Shown in pieces: positions 1-7,608 of a stretch of 19,478 nt of DNA. Position numbers and translations under genes: made by a program. Numbering within the stretch: position 1 is the first letter of the stretch; each line of letters starts with the position of its first letter. This DNA comes from CAG-791 sp002394525 (GTDB taxonomy: Bacteria > Bacillota > Clostridia > Lachnospirales > Lachnospiraceae), in assembly GCA_946536955.1 (NCBI GenBank), contig CAMNFJ010000036.1:1-19478 (forward strand). Reading direction: 5' to 3'. The notes beneath the pieces are model-generated. The model saw only the letters and a program-made list of their open reading frames with translations, was not told the origin of the DNA and searched no databases.

Positions 1-48
1 CATGACCGGACTTTCGCCGGCAAGAACTGCGCCATGCCCGGCGCACAT

Positions 49-80
49 AAAAAAACGGGGAGAGCTCTTGGCTCTCCCCG
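49..80 (-). terminator. Intrinsic terminator of lgt
   Basis: Read leftward, a 10-bp perfect stem (CGGGGAGAGC / GCTCTCCCCG, loop of 5) is followed at once by seven T. It lies 11 bases beyond the lgt stop codon, so it ends the lgt transcript. The first 48 bases of the window, beyond it, hold no gene I can support. Confidence 0.9.
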
Positions 81-91
81 CCTGCGCAGGA

Positions 92-1027
92 TTATTCCTT
101 TGTTTCTGTTTTTATTGCGACTTCCGCATTTACCGCTGTCTCTGCCTTTGCGGCCGCGGCCTGTCCCGCCCCGGCCATTTTTCTCCCGATGAGGATCGTG
201 ACGATCGATACCGCCGCGATGACGATCCCCAGCACCATGGAGACCGGAACCCTGGTTCCCGGTATGTAGAGCTGGTCCGTCCGGATGGCCTCGATTATGG
301 CCCGCCCGATCCCGTATCCGGCCAGGTAGACCAGAAAGAGCTCTCCATTGAATTTTTTCCTCTTCCGGTAAAGCAGGAGGATCACGAAGACCATGAGGTT
401 CCAGAGGCCCTCATAGAGAAAGGTCGGATGGACCTGGATATAGTTGGTCCCCGCCTCCATATGCTGGCGGATCAGAGGGCTGATATCGGATTCCCGAACC
501 ATGGAGACCGGCAGCCGCATGGCAAAAAGGCTGTCTGTATACTCGCCGAAGACCTCCCGGTTAAAGAAGTTGCCCCACCTGCCGATGACCTGGCCGATCA
601 CAAGCCCGTGGCCGATCGTGTCCAGAAAGAGGCGGGGATCCGCCTTCCTGTGCCGGCAGAAAAGGAAGATGACGATCACGGCCAGGATGATTCCGCCGTA
701 GATGGCAAGCCCCCCGCCCCGCAGGTTGAAGATCTGCAGCAGGTCATCCTTGTAGAAGTCCCACATAAAGGCCACATAATAGATGCGGGCCCCGACGATC
801 GAAGAGACCACAATCCAGGGAAAGGCATCCCAGTAGAGGTCGGGATCCTGCCCCGTCTTTTTTGCGATGTGCGCGGCGATCACGATGCCGGTCAGCATCG
901 CGGCCGCGATCAGGATCCCGTAGAGGGCGATCCCGAAATTTCCGATCATGATCGTCTTGGGAACATTCCGAAGATAGATACCCAGATTCGGAAAGGCTAT
1001 ATCCATATCTCCCATCATCTGCTGCAT
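92..1027 (-). CDS. lgt: Prolipoprotein diacylglyceryl transferase Lgt
   Basis: Integral membrane enzyme that transfers diacylglycerol from phosphatidylglycerol to the lipobox cysteine of prolipoproteins, the first step of lipoprotein maturation. The 311-residue product has about seven hydrophobic segments. It carries the family start region AFPNLGIYLRNVP (11-23), a glycine-rich RGGGLAIYGG (103-112), the Lgt signature GRWGNFFNRE (149-158, with the essential Arg and Asn) and HPTFLYEG (200-207). The last 30 or so residues form an Ala/Lys/Glu-rich cytoplasmic tail beyond the usual core, probably dispensable. The ATG at 1027 has an AGGTGG about 6 bases upstream; Met4 and Met8 are alternative starts. 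It lies 101 bases downstream of ychF in the same direction, and a terminator follows at 49-80. Identification is firm. Confidence 0.96.
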   Translation of the reverse strand: MQQMMGDMDIAFPNLGIYLRNVPKTIMIGNFGIALYGILIAAAMLTGIVIAAHIAKKTGQDPDLYWDAFPWIVVSSIVGARIYYVAFMWDFYKDDLLQIFNLRGGGLAIYGGIILAVIVIFLFCRHRKADPRLFLDTIGHGLVIGQVIGRWGNFFNREVFGEYTDSLFAMRLPVSMVRESDISPLIRQHMEAGTNYIQVHPTFLYEGLWNLMVFVILLLYRKRKKFNGELFLVYLAGYGIGRAIIEAIRTDQLYIPGTRVPVSMVLGIVIAAVSIVTILIGRKMAGAGQAAAAKAETAVNAEVAIKTETKE

Positions 1028-1128
1028 AAATCCACCTATTCAGTCTGCAATACACTTAATCTATAGTATCGTAAAGGCTCTGAGACGAGGAGTCGGGGGT
1101 TACTTAATCCCCTTATCCCATCTATTCC

Positions 1129-2232
1129 TTAAACATTGAAGCGGAAAAGGATGACGTCGCCGTCCTTGACGACATAGTCCTTGCCCTCCATGCCGACCAG
1201 GCCCTTCTCGCGGGCGGCCGCGAGAGAGCCAAGCTCCAGCAGGGTCTTGTAGTTGACGACCTCCGCCTTGATGAAGCCGCGCTCGAAGTCGCTGTGGATC
1301 TTGCCGGCGGCCTGGGGAGCCTTGGTGCCGATCCTGATCGTCCAGGCCCGGGTCTCGTCCTCGCCGGCTGTCAGGAAGCTCATGAGACCGAGGGTCGTGT
1401 AGCTGGCCCTGACCAGCTTGTCCAGACCGGCCTCCTTCACGCCCAGGTCCTCCAGGAACATGGCCTTCTCATCATCGTCCAGCTCCGCGATCTCGGATTC
1501 GATGCTGGCGCAGATGACAAAGACCTCGCTTCCCGTCTGAGCGGCATATTCGCGGACCTTCTGGACGCCCGCATTGGAGGCCCCGTCGTCGGCCAGGTCA
1601 TCCTCCGCCACATTGGCGGCATAGATCACCGGCTTGTCGGTGAGCAGATTATAGGTCTGGAGCCATTTCTCCTCATCCTCCGTCAGGCCCTCCTTCGTCA
1701 GCAGGGAGGCGGGCTTTCCGCTCTCGAGATGGTCGCGGACCTTCTTGAGGAACTCCATTTCCTTTCCGGCCTCCTTGTCCATCTTGGCCGTGCGGGCCAC
1801 CTTGGAAATGCGTCGCTCCAGGACCTCCAGGTCGGCGAAGACCAACTCCAGATTGATGGTCTCGATGTCCCGCAAAGGGTCGACGCTTCCGTCCACATGG
1901 ACCACGTTCTCATCCTCGAAGCAGCGCACCACATGGACGATCGCGTCCACCTCCCGGATATTGGCCAGGAACTGGTTGCCCAGGCCCTCTCCCCTGGAGG
2001 CGCCCTTGACAAGGCCCGCGATATCCACAAACTCGATCACTGCGGGTGTGACCTTTTTGGAGTGATACATTTCTCCCAGAAGCCTGATCCTCTCATCCGG
2101 CACGGCGACCACGCCCACATTGGGGTCGATCGTGCAGAAGGGATAATTGGCTGCTTCCGCCCCGGCCTTGGTCAATGCGTTGAAAAGTGTGCTCTTGCCT
2201 ACATTCGGAAGTCCGACGATACCCAGTTTCAT
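1129..2232 (-). CDS. ychF: Ribosome-binding ATPase YchF (Obg-family NTPase)
   Basis: Universal Obg/HflX-class NTPase that binds ribosomes and, in characterised members, prefers ATP to GTP. The protein opens with MKLGIVGLPNVGKST, so the P-loop is at residues 7-15. A DIAGLVKGAS switch region follows, and the base-recognition loop reads ANVAED, the YchF-type variant of NKxD that explains relaxed nucleotide specificity. A coiled insertion (EVLERRISKVAR region) and a C-terminal TGS domain ending in DGDVILFRFNV complete the normal architecture. Length is 367 residues, usual for the family. The frame stays open upstream to 2340, but I chose the ATG at 2232: it gives the family N-terminus and has AGAGGA 7 bases upstream, whereas the 36-residue extension overlaps a palindromic repeat and the likely promoter. 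Confidence 0.96.
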   Translation of the reverse strand: MKLGIVGLPNVGKSTLFNALTKAGAEAANYPFCTIDPNVGVVAVPDERIRLLGEMYHSKKVTPAVIEFVDIAGLVKGASRGEGLGNQFLANIREVDAIVHVVRCFEDENVVHVDGSVDPLRDIETINLELVFADLEVLERRISKVARTAKMDKEAGKEMEFLKKVRDHLESGKPASLLTKEGLTEDEEKWLQTYNLLTDKPVIYAANVAEDDLADDGASNAGVQKVREYAAQTGSEVFVICASIESEIAELDDDEKAMFLEDLGVKEAGLDKLVRASYTTLGLMSFLTAGEDETRAWTIRIGTKAPQAAGKIHSDFERGFIKAEVVNYKTLLELGSLAAAREKGLVGMEGKDYVVKDGDVILFRFNV

Positions 2233-2292
2233 TTTATTCCTCTTTTCTATTTCTTTGTTTAAAAAGTCCACGATCCGTGGCAGGTCCTTCCC

Positions 2293-2322
2293 ATGATACA
2301 ACATGTATTCACAGTCGGGCAA
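2293..2322 (-). promoter_or_regulatory. Possible ychF promoter
   Basis: Read leftward, TTGCCC (2322-2317) is separated by 18 bases from TATCAT (2298-2293), which would give a leader of about 54 bases before the ychF ATG. The -10 matches consensus at 5 of 6 and the -35 at 3 of 6, so this is only a reasonable candidate. A palindromic repeat sits immediately upstream of the -35. Confidence 0.3.
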
Positions 2323-2326
2323 GCTT

Positions 2327-2375
2327 TTATAACCGTTCACGCCCTATCGAGGGCGTGTTACTGTAACTTATAACC
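2327..2375. repeat. Short palindromic repeat with flanking direct repeats
   Basis: CACGCCCT (2338-2345) and AGGGCGTG (2350-2357) form an 8-bp perfect inverted repeat with a 4-base loop, followed by TTACTGTAAC. The unit lies between two copies of TTATAACC (2327-2334 and 2368-2375), which could be a target-site duplication or part of the repeat. The core GTTCACGCCC...GGGCGTG recurs at 3037-3063, so this is a repeated family and not a private hairpin. It lies between the STAS gene and ychF and is probably REP-like noncoding DNA. Confidence 0.6.
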
Positions 2376-2377
2376 CA

Positions 2378-2420
2378 CACAAAGACAGAGCCCGCTCACC
2401 GAGCAGACTCTGCCTCTGTG
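2378..2420 (-). other. Imperfect hairpin downstream of the STAS gene
   Basis: In the leftward transcript, CACAGAGGCAGAG pairs with CTCTGTCTTTGTG over 13 positions with two G-U wobbles; an inner GCTC/GAGC pair caps it. On the other strand the same positions would be mismatches, so the fold favours leftward RNA. It lies 80 bases past the STAS stop and could be a terminator or mRNA-end stabiliser. No U-run follows, so classical intrinsic termination is not supported. The rest of 2421-2499 shows only short GC-rich complementarities. Confidence 0.4.
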
Positions 2421-2499
2421 CGTTATTTCTCTGTGAAAGGCTTTTTCCCTGAAGGCCCTGTCTCCCGCTGTCCGGGCGGGCTCTCAGCTCCGGCCTGCC

Positions 2500-2802
2500 T
2501 TACTGTTCGATGTCAAGAATATCGACAAATCCGGTGACGTCAAAGATCTCCATGATGTCGGCATTGACATTGCAGATCTTCATGCTCCCCTGTTTGTTCA
2601 TGATCTTCTGGGCGGAGAGGAGGACGCGGAGACCGGCTGAGGAAATGTAGGCCAGGTCCTTGAAATCAAAGGTGAGGTCCTTGATCCCGTCCATGGAAGC
2701 GCGGAGCTGCTCCTCCAGCTGAGGGGAAGTGGTCGTGTCGAGGCGTCCCTCGAGAGTGACAACGAGCTTGTCTCCATCCAGATTTTTATTAATATTCAGC
2801 AT
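2500..2802 (-). CDS. STAS-domain protein, anti-sigma factor antagonist type
   Basis: A 100-residue stand-alone STAS domain of the SpoIIAA/RsbV class, the switch protein that is phosphorylated by an RsbW-like kinase and dephosphorylated by a PP2C phosphatase. It shows the family order: an N-terminal strand with LVVTLEGRLD (13-22), a central hydrophobic strand LTFDFKDLAY, then the phosphoacceptor loop ISSAGLRVLL (53-62). Ser54 and Ser55 are candidate phosphoacceptors; the residue directly before the Gly is Ala, where SpoIIAA has its phosphorylated Ser. AGGAGG lies about 12 bases before the ATG. It has its own promoter (2828-2856) and is separated from the exporter operon by repeats, yet it is the only STAS protein near the SpoIIE/kinase fusion at 8047-10638 and is its likely substrate (inference). 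No sigma factor or other partner is visible. Confidence 0.9.
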   Translation of the reverse strand: MLNINKNLDGDKLVVTLEGRLDTTTSPQLEEQLRASMDGIKDLTFDFKDLAYISSAGLRVLLSAQKIMNKQGSMKICNVNADIMEIFDVTGFVDILDIEQ

Positions 2803-2827
2803 GTTCTTCTTATTCCTCCTTCAGACC

Positions 2828-2856
2828 ATTTTATATTTATTCTGACGTAAACTCAA
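2828..2856 (-). promoter_or_regulatory. Promoter of the STAS gene
   Basis: Leftward TTGAGT (2856-2851), a 17-base spacer, then TAAAAT (2833-2828); the hexamers match the housekeeping consensus at 4 and 5 of 6. Transcription would begin near 2821, leaving a leader of about 19 bases that contains the AGGAGG ribosome site. This implies that the STAS gene can be expressed independently of the exporter genes. Confidence 0.6.
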
Positions 2857-3027
2857 TCGGGTCGGGATGTTCATGATAATCTTGTATCTGTGTTACAGTT
2901 CAGGCCCACCTGAAAATTCGAGGCGTTTTTCGCGGTTCTTTCGCGAAAAACCCGAGTTAAGCGGCGCGAACACACTTGTGAAGCAAGTGTGTTGTGCACG
3001 CATAGCGTATTGGAATCACCGCGCGCA

Positions 3028-3071
3028 ACGTTACATGTTCACGCCCTTCGAGCGGGCGTGAACCGTAACGT
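3028..3071. repeat. Seventeen-bp interrupted palindrome within the composite element
   Basis: ACGTTAC (3028-3034) pairs with GTAACGT (3065-3071) and GTTCACGCCC (3037-3046) pairs with GGGCGTGAAC (3054-3063), giving 17 bp with small bulges and a 7-base loop. The inner half shares its core with the repeat at 2335-2357. The GTAAC arm at 3065 could instead pair with GTTAC at 3174-3178, so two alternative folds are possible. Confidence 0.75.
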
Positions 3072-3076
3072 TTCTG

Positions 3077-3172
3077 TTCAGCACCCCGCAGAAATGGGTA
3101 TCGTGCAGGAGCAAAACACCTGTAATGCACGATCATAGATGCGTAAGCATCTATGACTGCGGAGACGCTGAA
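3077..3172. other. Three-way-junction-like folded block
   Basis: Nested complementarity predicts one compact fold. The outer stem is TTCAGC (3077-3082) with GCTGAA (3167-3172), then CCGCAG (3086-3091) with CTGCGG (3157-3162). Inside lie two hairpins side by side: ATCGTGCA (3100-3107) with TGCACGAT (3126-3133), and CATAGATGC (3134-3142) with GCATCTATG (3147-3155). The latter is closed by GTAA, a GNRA-type loop when read rightward. It could act as RNA downstream of the exporter operon or simply be the core of a mobile palindromic element. Confidence 0.55.
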
Positions 3173-3208
3173 TAGTTACAAATAATATACATGAATTTAA
3201 ATATAATT

Positions 3209-5389
3209 TCAATCATCCAGCCTCTGTCTCTCGACAAGCTGCGCAAAAAGTCCGTTCTTTGCGATCAGCTCCTCGTAGGTGCCGTCCTCGACGATCTTTC
3301 CGCCCTCCAGATAGAGGATGCGGTCGCAGTTTTTGATCGTGCTCAGGCGGTGGGCGATGACGATGCGGGTGCAGCGGAGCCCGTCCAGGGCCTCCGACAC
3401 CTGGCGCTGGGTCTTGTTGTCCAGGGCGCTGGTCGCCTCGTCAAAGATCAGGATCCTGGGCTTTGGAGCGACGGCCCGGGCGATCATCAGCCTCTGCTTC
3501 TGTCCGCCGGAAATGCCTCCCTGGCCCTCGCTGATCAGGGTCTGCATGCCCATGGGCATGGCCCGGATATCGTCGGCGATCCCGGCCATCTCGGCCGCCT
3601 CCCAGGCCTGGTCCATGGTCAGCTGGGGGGCTGAGATCACGATATTGGAATAGATGTCCCCCTGGAAGAGGCCGCCGTCCTGGGTCACCGCACCGATCTT
3701 TCTGCGCAGGGAGTGGAGGTCGATCCTGCTCATGTCCTTGCCGTCATAGTAGATCGCACCCTTTTCCGGCTTCTCAAATCCCAGCAGCAGGCGGACCAGG
3801 GTGCTCTTGCCGCAGCCGGTCCTGCCGACAAGGGCGACATATTCGCCGGCCCGGATCTTGAGGTCCATGTCGTCCACGACATAGGGCATGCTGTCATTGT
3901 AGCGGAAACAGACATTGCTGAGCTCGATCGATCCCGACACGCTGGTCAGGATCTCCTTGCCCTCCGCCATCTCCGGCTCCGCCTTGAGGAAGGGCTCGGC
4001 CATCTCCAGGACCGGCTTGATCTGGGCGATCTCCAGGACGATGCCGGCCAGGGAGGAAAAGGCTCCCATCAGCATGCCGTAGGCCGCGTTGAAGGCCAGG
4101 TATTCGGAGGGCGTCACCCGGGTCTGCACCGCGATGTAGTAGATCACGATGGTCCCGGCCAGGGACACGGCCGTCTGGATCGTGGAATTGATCCGGATAA
4201 ACATGGGGGGATTGTAGGTCATGGCCGCGCCCTTTGAGTAGGCCTCGGCCCATTTCGCGAAGGCCCTCTTCTCGGCGCCCGCCAGCTTGATCTTCTGGAC
4301 ACCGGTGATCAGGGCATAGGTCAAACCGCTCTCCTTGACGTTGTACTCCATGGTCTCCCTTCTGCGCCTCATTTCCATGAGGGTCGTGAGCAGGGTGATG
4401 ACCACGGTGACGACGACGATCGTGATGGCGGGGACTGTCAGGGCCGGCGCGTACTGAAAGATCCTCGTGATATAGAGGAGGGAGGTCAGGGAGCTCAGGC
4501 CGGTCGACAGGACCGTTCCCATCAGCAGGGAGCAAAGCTGGTTGACCGACTGGCTTCTGCTGGAGAGCTCACCGGAGCTGTACTTTTTAAAGAAGGGGGC
4601 CGGCAGGCTCAGCAGCCGCATCATCATGGCCGAGTCCACCGGAATGGAGGTCTTGGTCTGGAGCCTGGTCTGGGCCAGGTTGTTGGCTGTATCCAGAAGC
4701 CTCCCCGACACCGCTATGCAGACCATAAAGACGGCCGTCCCCCACAGGAGAGAGACATTGCCGCTCTCCATGACGAAGCTCGTCAGGATCTTGGTGACGC
4801 CCGGCATCATCATGCCGACCGAGGTGGCCAGCAGGGACAGGCCCAGGATCATGGCGAAGTCCCCGAACCCCAGGCAGCCCTTGAGATAGAGCAGAAGGTC
4901 CGGGATCCCGATGGCCCTGAGGGGGAGGGGCTTGTAGAAGCAGATCGCCTCTTTGGCGAACTGGCCCGCGTTGCCGCTGTTGACGGAGACCCTGCCGCCG
5001 GCTCCGTCGCTGTGCCAGTAACCCATGAACTCCCCGGGCAAAAGAGCCACGGGCAGTCCGTCCTCCCTGCGGAAGGCGATCACAGGCCCGAAGCCGTCCT
5101 TGTACCACTTATCCTTCAATTCGATCCGCCTGTACATGAGGCCGTGGGGCCTCAGGGCGTATTCCAGCTGGTCCTCCGGCTCCTTGACGGAATCCGGTAT
5201 TTCCGCCGGCTTGAAGTGGTAATATTTCAATATTTCATCGATCGCATGCTTCGTGACGATCCGTTCATCCGCCAGCGAGCCGGCATCTTTGCTGCCGACG
5301 ACCACAGAGGCCATCCTGATGATCGATTCCTCGAACACATCCTGGTCGTGCTGCTTTCTCTGCCTGATCTGTTCATCAAACCAACCCAA
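3209..5389 (-). CDS. ABC exporter, NHLP/NHLM-type permease-ATPase without peptidase
   Basis: Half-transporter of 726 residues resembling the non-peptidase member of NHLP (nitrile hydratase-like leader peptide) bacteriocin export pairs. About 160 N-terminal cytoplasmic residues, with no C39 cysteine motif, precede a type-I exporter membrane domain (about 170-450). The ATPase follows: Walker A GRTGCGKST (522-530), Q-loop Gln570, signature SGGQ (627-630), Walker B ILIFDE ending at Glu651, and switch His680. All catalytic residues are present. The start is TTG at 5389, with AAGGAGG 7 bases upstream; no ATG fits. It begins 23 bases after the C39 exporter gene, so the two probably form a heterodimer. 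The stop is followed by the palindromic element, not a U-tailed terminator. Exported substrate unknown. Confidence 0.88.
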   Translation of the reverse strand: MGWFDEQIRQRKQHDQDVFEESIIRMASVVVGSKDAGSLADERIVTKHAIDEILKYYHFKPAEIPDSVKEPEDQLEYALRPHGLMYRRIELKDKWYKDGFGPVIAFRREDGLPVALLPGEFMGYWHSDGAGGRVSVNSGNAGQFAKEAICFYKPLPLRAIGIPDLLLYLKGCLGFGDFAMILGLSLLATSVGMMMPGVTKILTSFVMESGNVSLLWGTAVFMVCIAVSGRLLDTANNLAQTRLQTKTSIPVDSAMMMRLLSLPAPFFKKYSSGELSSRSQSVNQLCSLLMGTVLSTGLSSLTSLLYITRIFQYAPALTVPAITIVVVTVVITLLTTLMEMRRRRETMEYNVKESGLTYALITGVQKIKLAGAEKRAFAKWAEAYSKGAAMTYNPPMFIRINSTIQTAVSLAGTIVIYYIAVQTRVTPSEYLAFNAAYGMLMGAFSSLAGIVLEIAQIKPVLEMAEPFLKAEPEMAEGKEILTSVSGSIELSNVCFRYNDSMPYVVDDMDLKIRAGEYVALVGRTGCGKSTLVRLLLGFEKPEKGAIYYDGKDMSRIDLHSLRRKIGAVTQDGGLFQGDIYSNIVISAPQLTMDQAWEAAEMAGIADDIRAMPMGMQTLISEGQGGISGGQKQRLMIARAVAPKPRILIFDEATSALDNKTQRQVSEALDGLRCTRIVIAHRLSTIKNCDRILYLEGGKIVEDGTYEELIAKNGLFAQLVERQRLDD

Positions 5390-5412
5390 TCCGGTACCTC
5401 CTTTCCCTTTTT

Positions 5413-7590
5413 TCAGTCATTTGAGATCAGCTCGGCGTAGTGTCCTCCGCTGGCATACAGTTCTTCATGTGTTCCGCGCTCCACGACCTTGCCGTGGTCC
5501 AGGACGATGATCTCGTCGCAGTCCCGGATGGTCGACAGGCGGTGGGCGATGACGATGCAGGTGATCCCGCGTTCCTTGACAGCCTTGACCAGCTCGTATT
5601 CCGTCTTGGCATCCAGGGCGCTCGTCGCCTCGTCCATGATGATGATGGAGGGGTCCTGGGCCAGGACGCGGGCGATCTCCAGCCGCTGTCTCTGACCGCC
5701 GGACAGGTCTTTGCCGCCCTCGATCAGCCTGCCCTGGTAGCCGTCCTTCCGCTTCATGATATCGTCGTGGATCTGGGCATCTCTGGCCGCCATGATGATC
5801 TCAAAGTCCTCGATGGAGTCGTCCCACATCCGGATATTGTTGGCGATGGTATCCTCAAAGAGGATGATATCCTGGTCGACGACCGCCAGGGAGCCCGTGA
5901 AGACGCTGCGGTCGATCTCGTCGATTCTTTTCCCGTCAAAGAGGATCTCGCCGCTCCAGGGCAGATAGAGGCCCGAGATCAGCTTGGCCAGGGTGCTCTT
6001 GCCGCAGCCCGAGGTGCCGACGAAGGCGACCCGGGTGCCGGGCTCCATGGTCATGGAGAAATTCTCGATCAGGGGACTCCCCAGCCGGGAATAGCCGAAG
6101 GTCACGTTTTTGAGCTCGACCTTTCCGGTCAGCTTATGGTAATCCTTACCATCCGTGAGAGGCTCGTCCCTGACATGCACATCGTCCGGATACTGCATGA
6201 CATCCTCGACCCGCTCCATCTCCGTCCGCATCTCCTGGAGGGTCTGGCCCGCGGAGACCAGGGTCATGGCAGGCTCCATAAACCTGGACAGAAAGCCCTG
6301 GAAGAGCAGGATGGAGCCCAGGGAGAATTTCCCCTGCATGGTGAGCTGGACACCGATGACCAGGACGGCATAGTCCGCGATCGTGGAAAAGAAGGCGGGA
6401 ATGACACCCAGAAAGGCCTCGACCCGGGCGGCCTTGACCTCCTGGGAATTGACCGACGCCTGGTAGCCGGCCCATTTTTCAAAAAATCCGTTCTCGGCGC
6501 CGCTGGCCTTGATGGTCTCCGCCATCTGGATACCGGAGACAGTCGCGGCGGCCAGCTTGCCCGCATCCCTCATCTGGACGCGGGTCACGTTGATCCTCTG
6601 GTTGGAGATGATCCGGCCGACAAAGGCATTGATCACCAGGGTGGAGATACCGACCAGGGTCAGCAGGGGGCTGAAGCGCAGCATAAAGACCAGGTAGACC
6701 ACCATCATGATGGAATTGAGCACCAGCGGGGTCAGGGTATCCACGATCGTGCCCGCTATATCGGCGTTGGTCTCCTGCCTCATCTGGATATCGCCGGCCA
6801 TTCTCTGGGAAAAGAATTCCATGGGGAGCTTGAGCACCTTCCACATATAGGTGGAATTGCCGATCACCGCCATCTTGCCGTTGATCTTGAGGGCATAGAT
6901 ATACTGGGCCGCCCCGACGACCAGCTGCAGGATCCCGACTCCTGCCAGGAGAATGATAAAGGGCATGAGAAGCTCCCTGTTCTCCCCCGTCAGAAGGCGG
7001 TCCATATAGAAGCGGGTAAAGCCCGGGTTGATGATCCCGAACAGATAGGAGATCAGGGTGGTCATGATGACAAAGGTCACCGCCGGCCCCGCGCCCCTCA
7101 GCCTGTTCATGGCAAATTCCAGGGTGCTCTTGCGCTTGCCGCCCGGCTGGAATGTTTCGGAGGGCTCCATGAGCAGAGCGATCCCCGTGAAGGACTCGTC
7201 AAATTCCTCCATGGTGACCCTGATATTTCCGCGCGCGGGGTCATTGAGATAGACATAGTTTCCCTGAAATCCGCAGCAGACGACAAAATGGTTGAAATTC
7301 CAGTGCACGATGCAGGGAAAGATCCCGTTCTCCCGCAGGCTCTCGGGCTCAAAGCGGTAGCCGTTGGCATCCAGCCCGTAGTTTCTGGCGGCATAGAGGA
7401 TATTTTTTGCATTGGAACCGTCCCTGGACACGCCGCAGTCAAGGCGGACCTGCTCCAGGGGGATCCACTTCTGATAATAGGCCAGGATCATGGCCAGGCA
7501 GGCGGCGCCGCACTCAAGGGCCTCCAGCTGCATGACGACCGGGACCTTCGCTCTGCCTTTCCGGACCGGCTGTACAATCGTATTGCTCAA
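5413..7590 (-). CDS. C39-peptidase ABC exporter, NHLP/NHLM-type
   Basis: Peptidase-containing ABC transporter (725 residues) that cleaves a leader peptide, typically after a double glycine, while exporting the cargo. The N-terminal C39 domain has Gln21, catalytic Cys27 in LECGAAC, His101 in FNHFVV and Asp117 in LNDPARG, so the protease looks active. A six-helix membrane domain spans about 165-450. The ATPase has Walker A GTSGCGKST (525-533), Gln573, LSGGQ (629-633), Walker B ending at Glu654 and His683. The start is TTG at 7590: an in-frame TGA lies just upstream, no ATG is available, and GGGGAGG sits 9 bases away. It is 18 bases from the adaptor gene and 23 from the second ABC gene. No double-glycine precursor is seen nearby. 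Confidence 0.92.
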   Translation of the reverse strand: MSNTIVQPVRKGRAKVPVVMQLEALECGAACLAMILAYYQKWIPLEQVRLDCGVSRDGSNAKNILYAARNYGLDANGYRFEPESLRENGIFPCIVHWNFNHFVVCCGFQGNYVYLNDPARGNIRVTMEEFDESFTGIALLMEPSETFQPGGKRKSTLEFAMNRLRGAGPAVTFVIMTTLISYLFGIINPGFTRFYMDRLLTGENRELLMPFIILLAGVGILQLVVGAAQYIYALKINGKMAVIGNSTYMWKVLKLPMEFFSQRMAGDIQMRQETNADIAGTIVDTLTPLVLNSIMMVVYLVFMLRFSPLLTLVGISTLVINAFVGRIISNQRINVTRVQMRDAGKLAAATVSGIQMAETIKASGAENGFFEKWAGYQASVNSQEVKAARVEAFLGVIPAFFSTIADYAVLVIGVQLTMQGKFSLGSILLFQGFLSRFMEPAMTLVSAGQTLQEMRTEMERVEDVMQYPDDVHVRDEPLTDGKDYHKLTGKVELKNVTFGYSRLGSPLIENFSMTMEPGTRVAFVGTSGCGKSTLAKLISGLYLPWSGEILFDGKRIDEIDRSVFTGSLAVVDQDIILFEDTIANNIRMWDDSIEDFEIIMAARDAQIHDDIMKRKDGYQGRLIEGGKDLSGGQRQRLEIARVLAQDPSIIIMDEATSALDAKTEYELVKAVKERGITCIVIAHRLSTIRDCDEIIVLDHGKVVERGTHEELYASGGHYAELISND

Positions 7591-7608
7591 AATGAAAAGC
7601 CTCCCCTG

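Larger units (their letters stand above)
2893..3177. repeat. Composite palindromic element (REP/MITE-like)
   Basis: About 285 noncoding bases packed with perfect inverted repeats: TTCAGG/CCTGAA (2899-2914), GTTTTTCGCG/CGCGAAAAAC (2925-2951), AACACACTTG/CAAGTGTGTT (2969-2993), then the palindrome and the folded block listed separately at 3028-3071 and 3077-3172. The ends are roughly inverted: GTTACAGTTCAG on the left, and GCTGAATAGTTAC on the right, which reads GTAACTATTCAGC on the other strand. There is no transposase gene and no convincing target duplication. It fills the gap between the second ABC gene and the STAS promoter. Known elements with this texture are REP/BIME clusters and miniature transposons; which type this is cannot be told from one copy. 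Confidence 0.6.

Noticed and set aside
2..1066. Rightward open frame at the left edge
   Set aside because: It is antisense to lgt, which has the full family signature; the product is charged and repetitive with no domain.
2233..2340. N-terminal extension of YchF
   Set aside because: The family begins at MKLGIVG, a ribosome site precedes that ATG, and the extension lies over a promoter candidate and a palindrome.
2893..3177. CRISPR array
   Set aside because: The repeats are inverted and differ from one another; there is no constant direct repeat with regular spacers and no cas gene.
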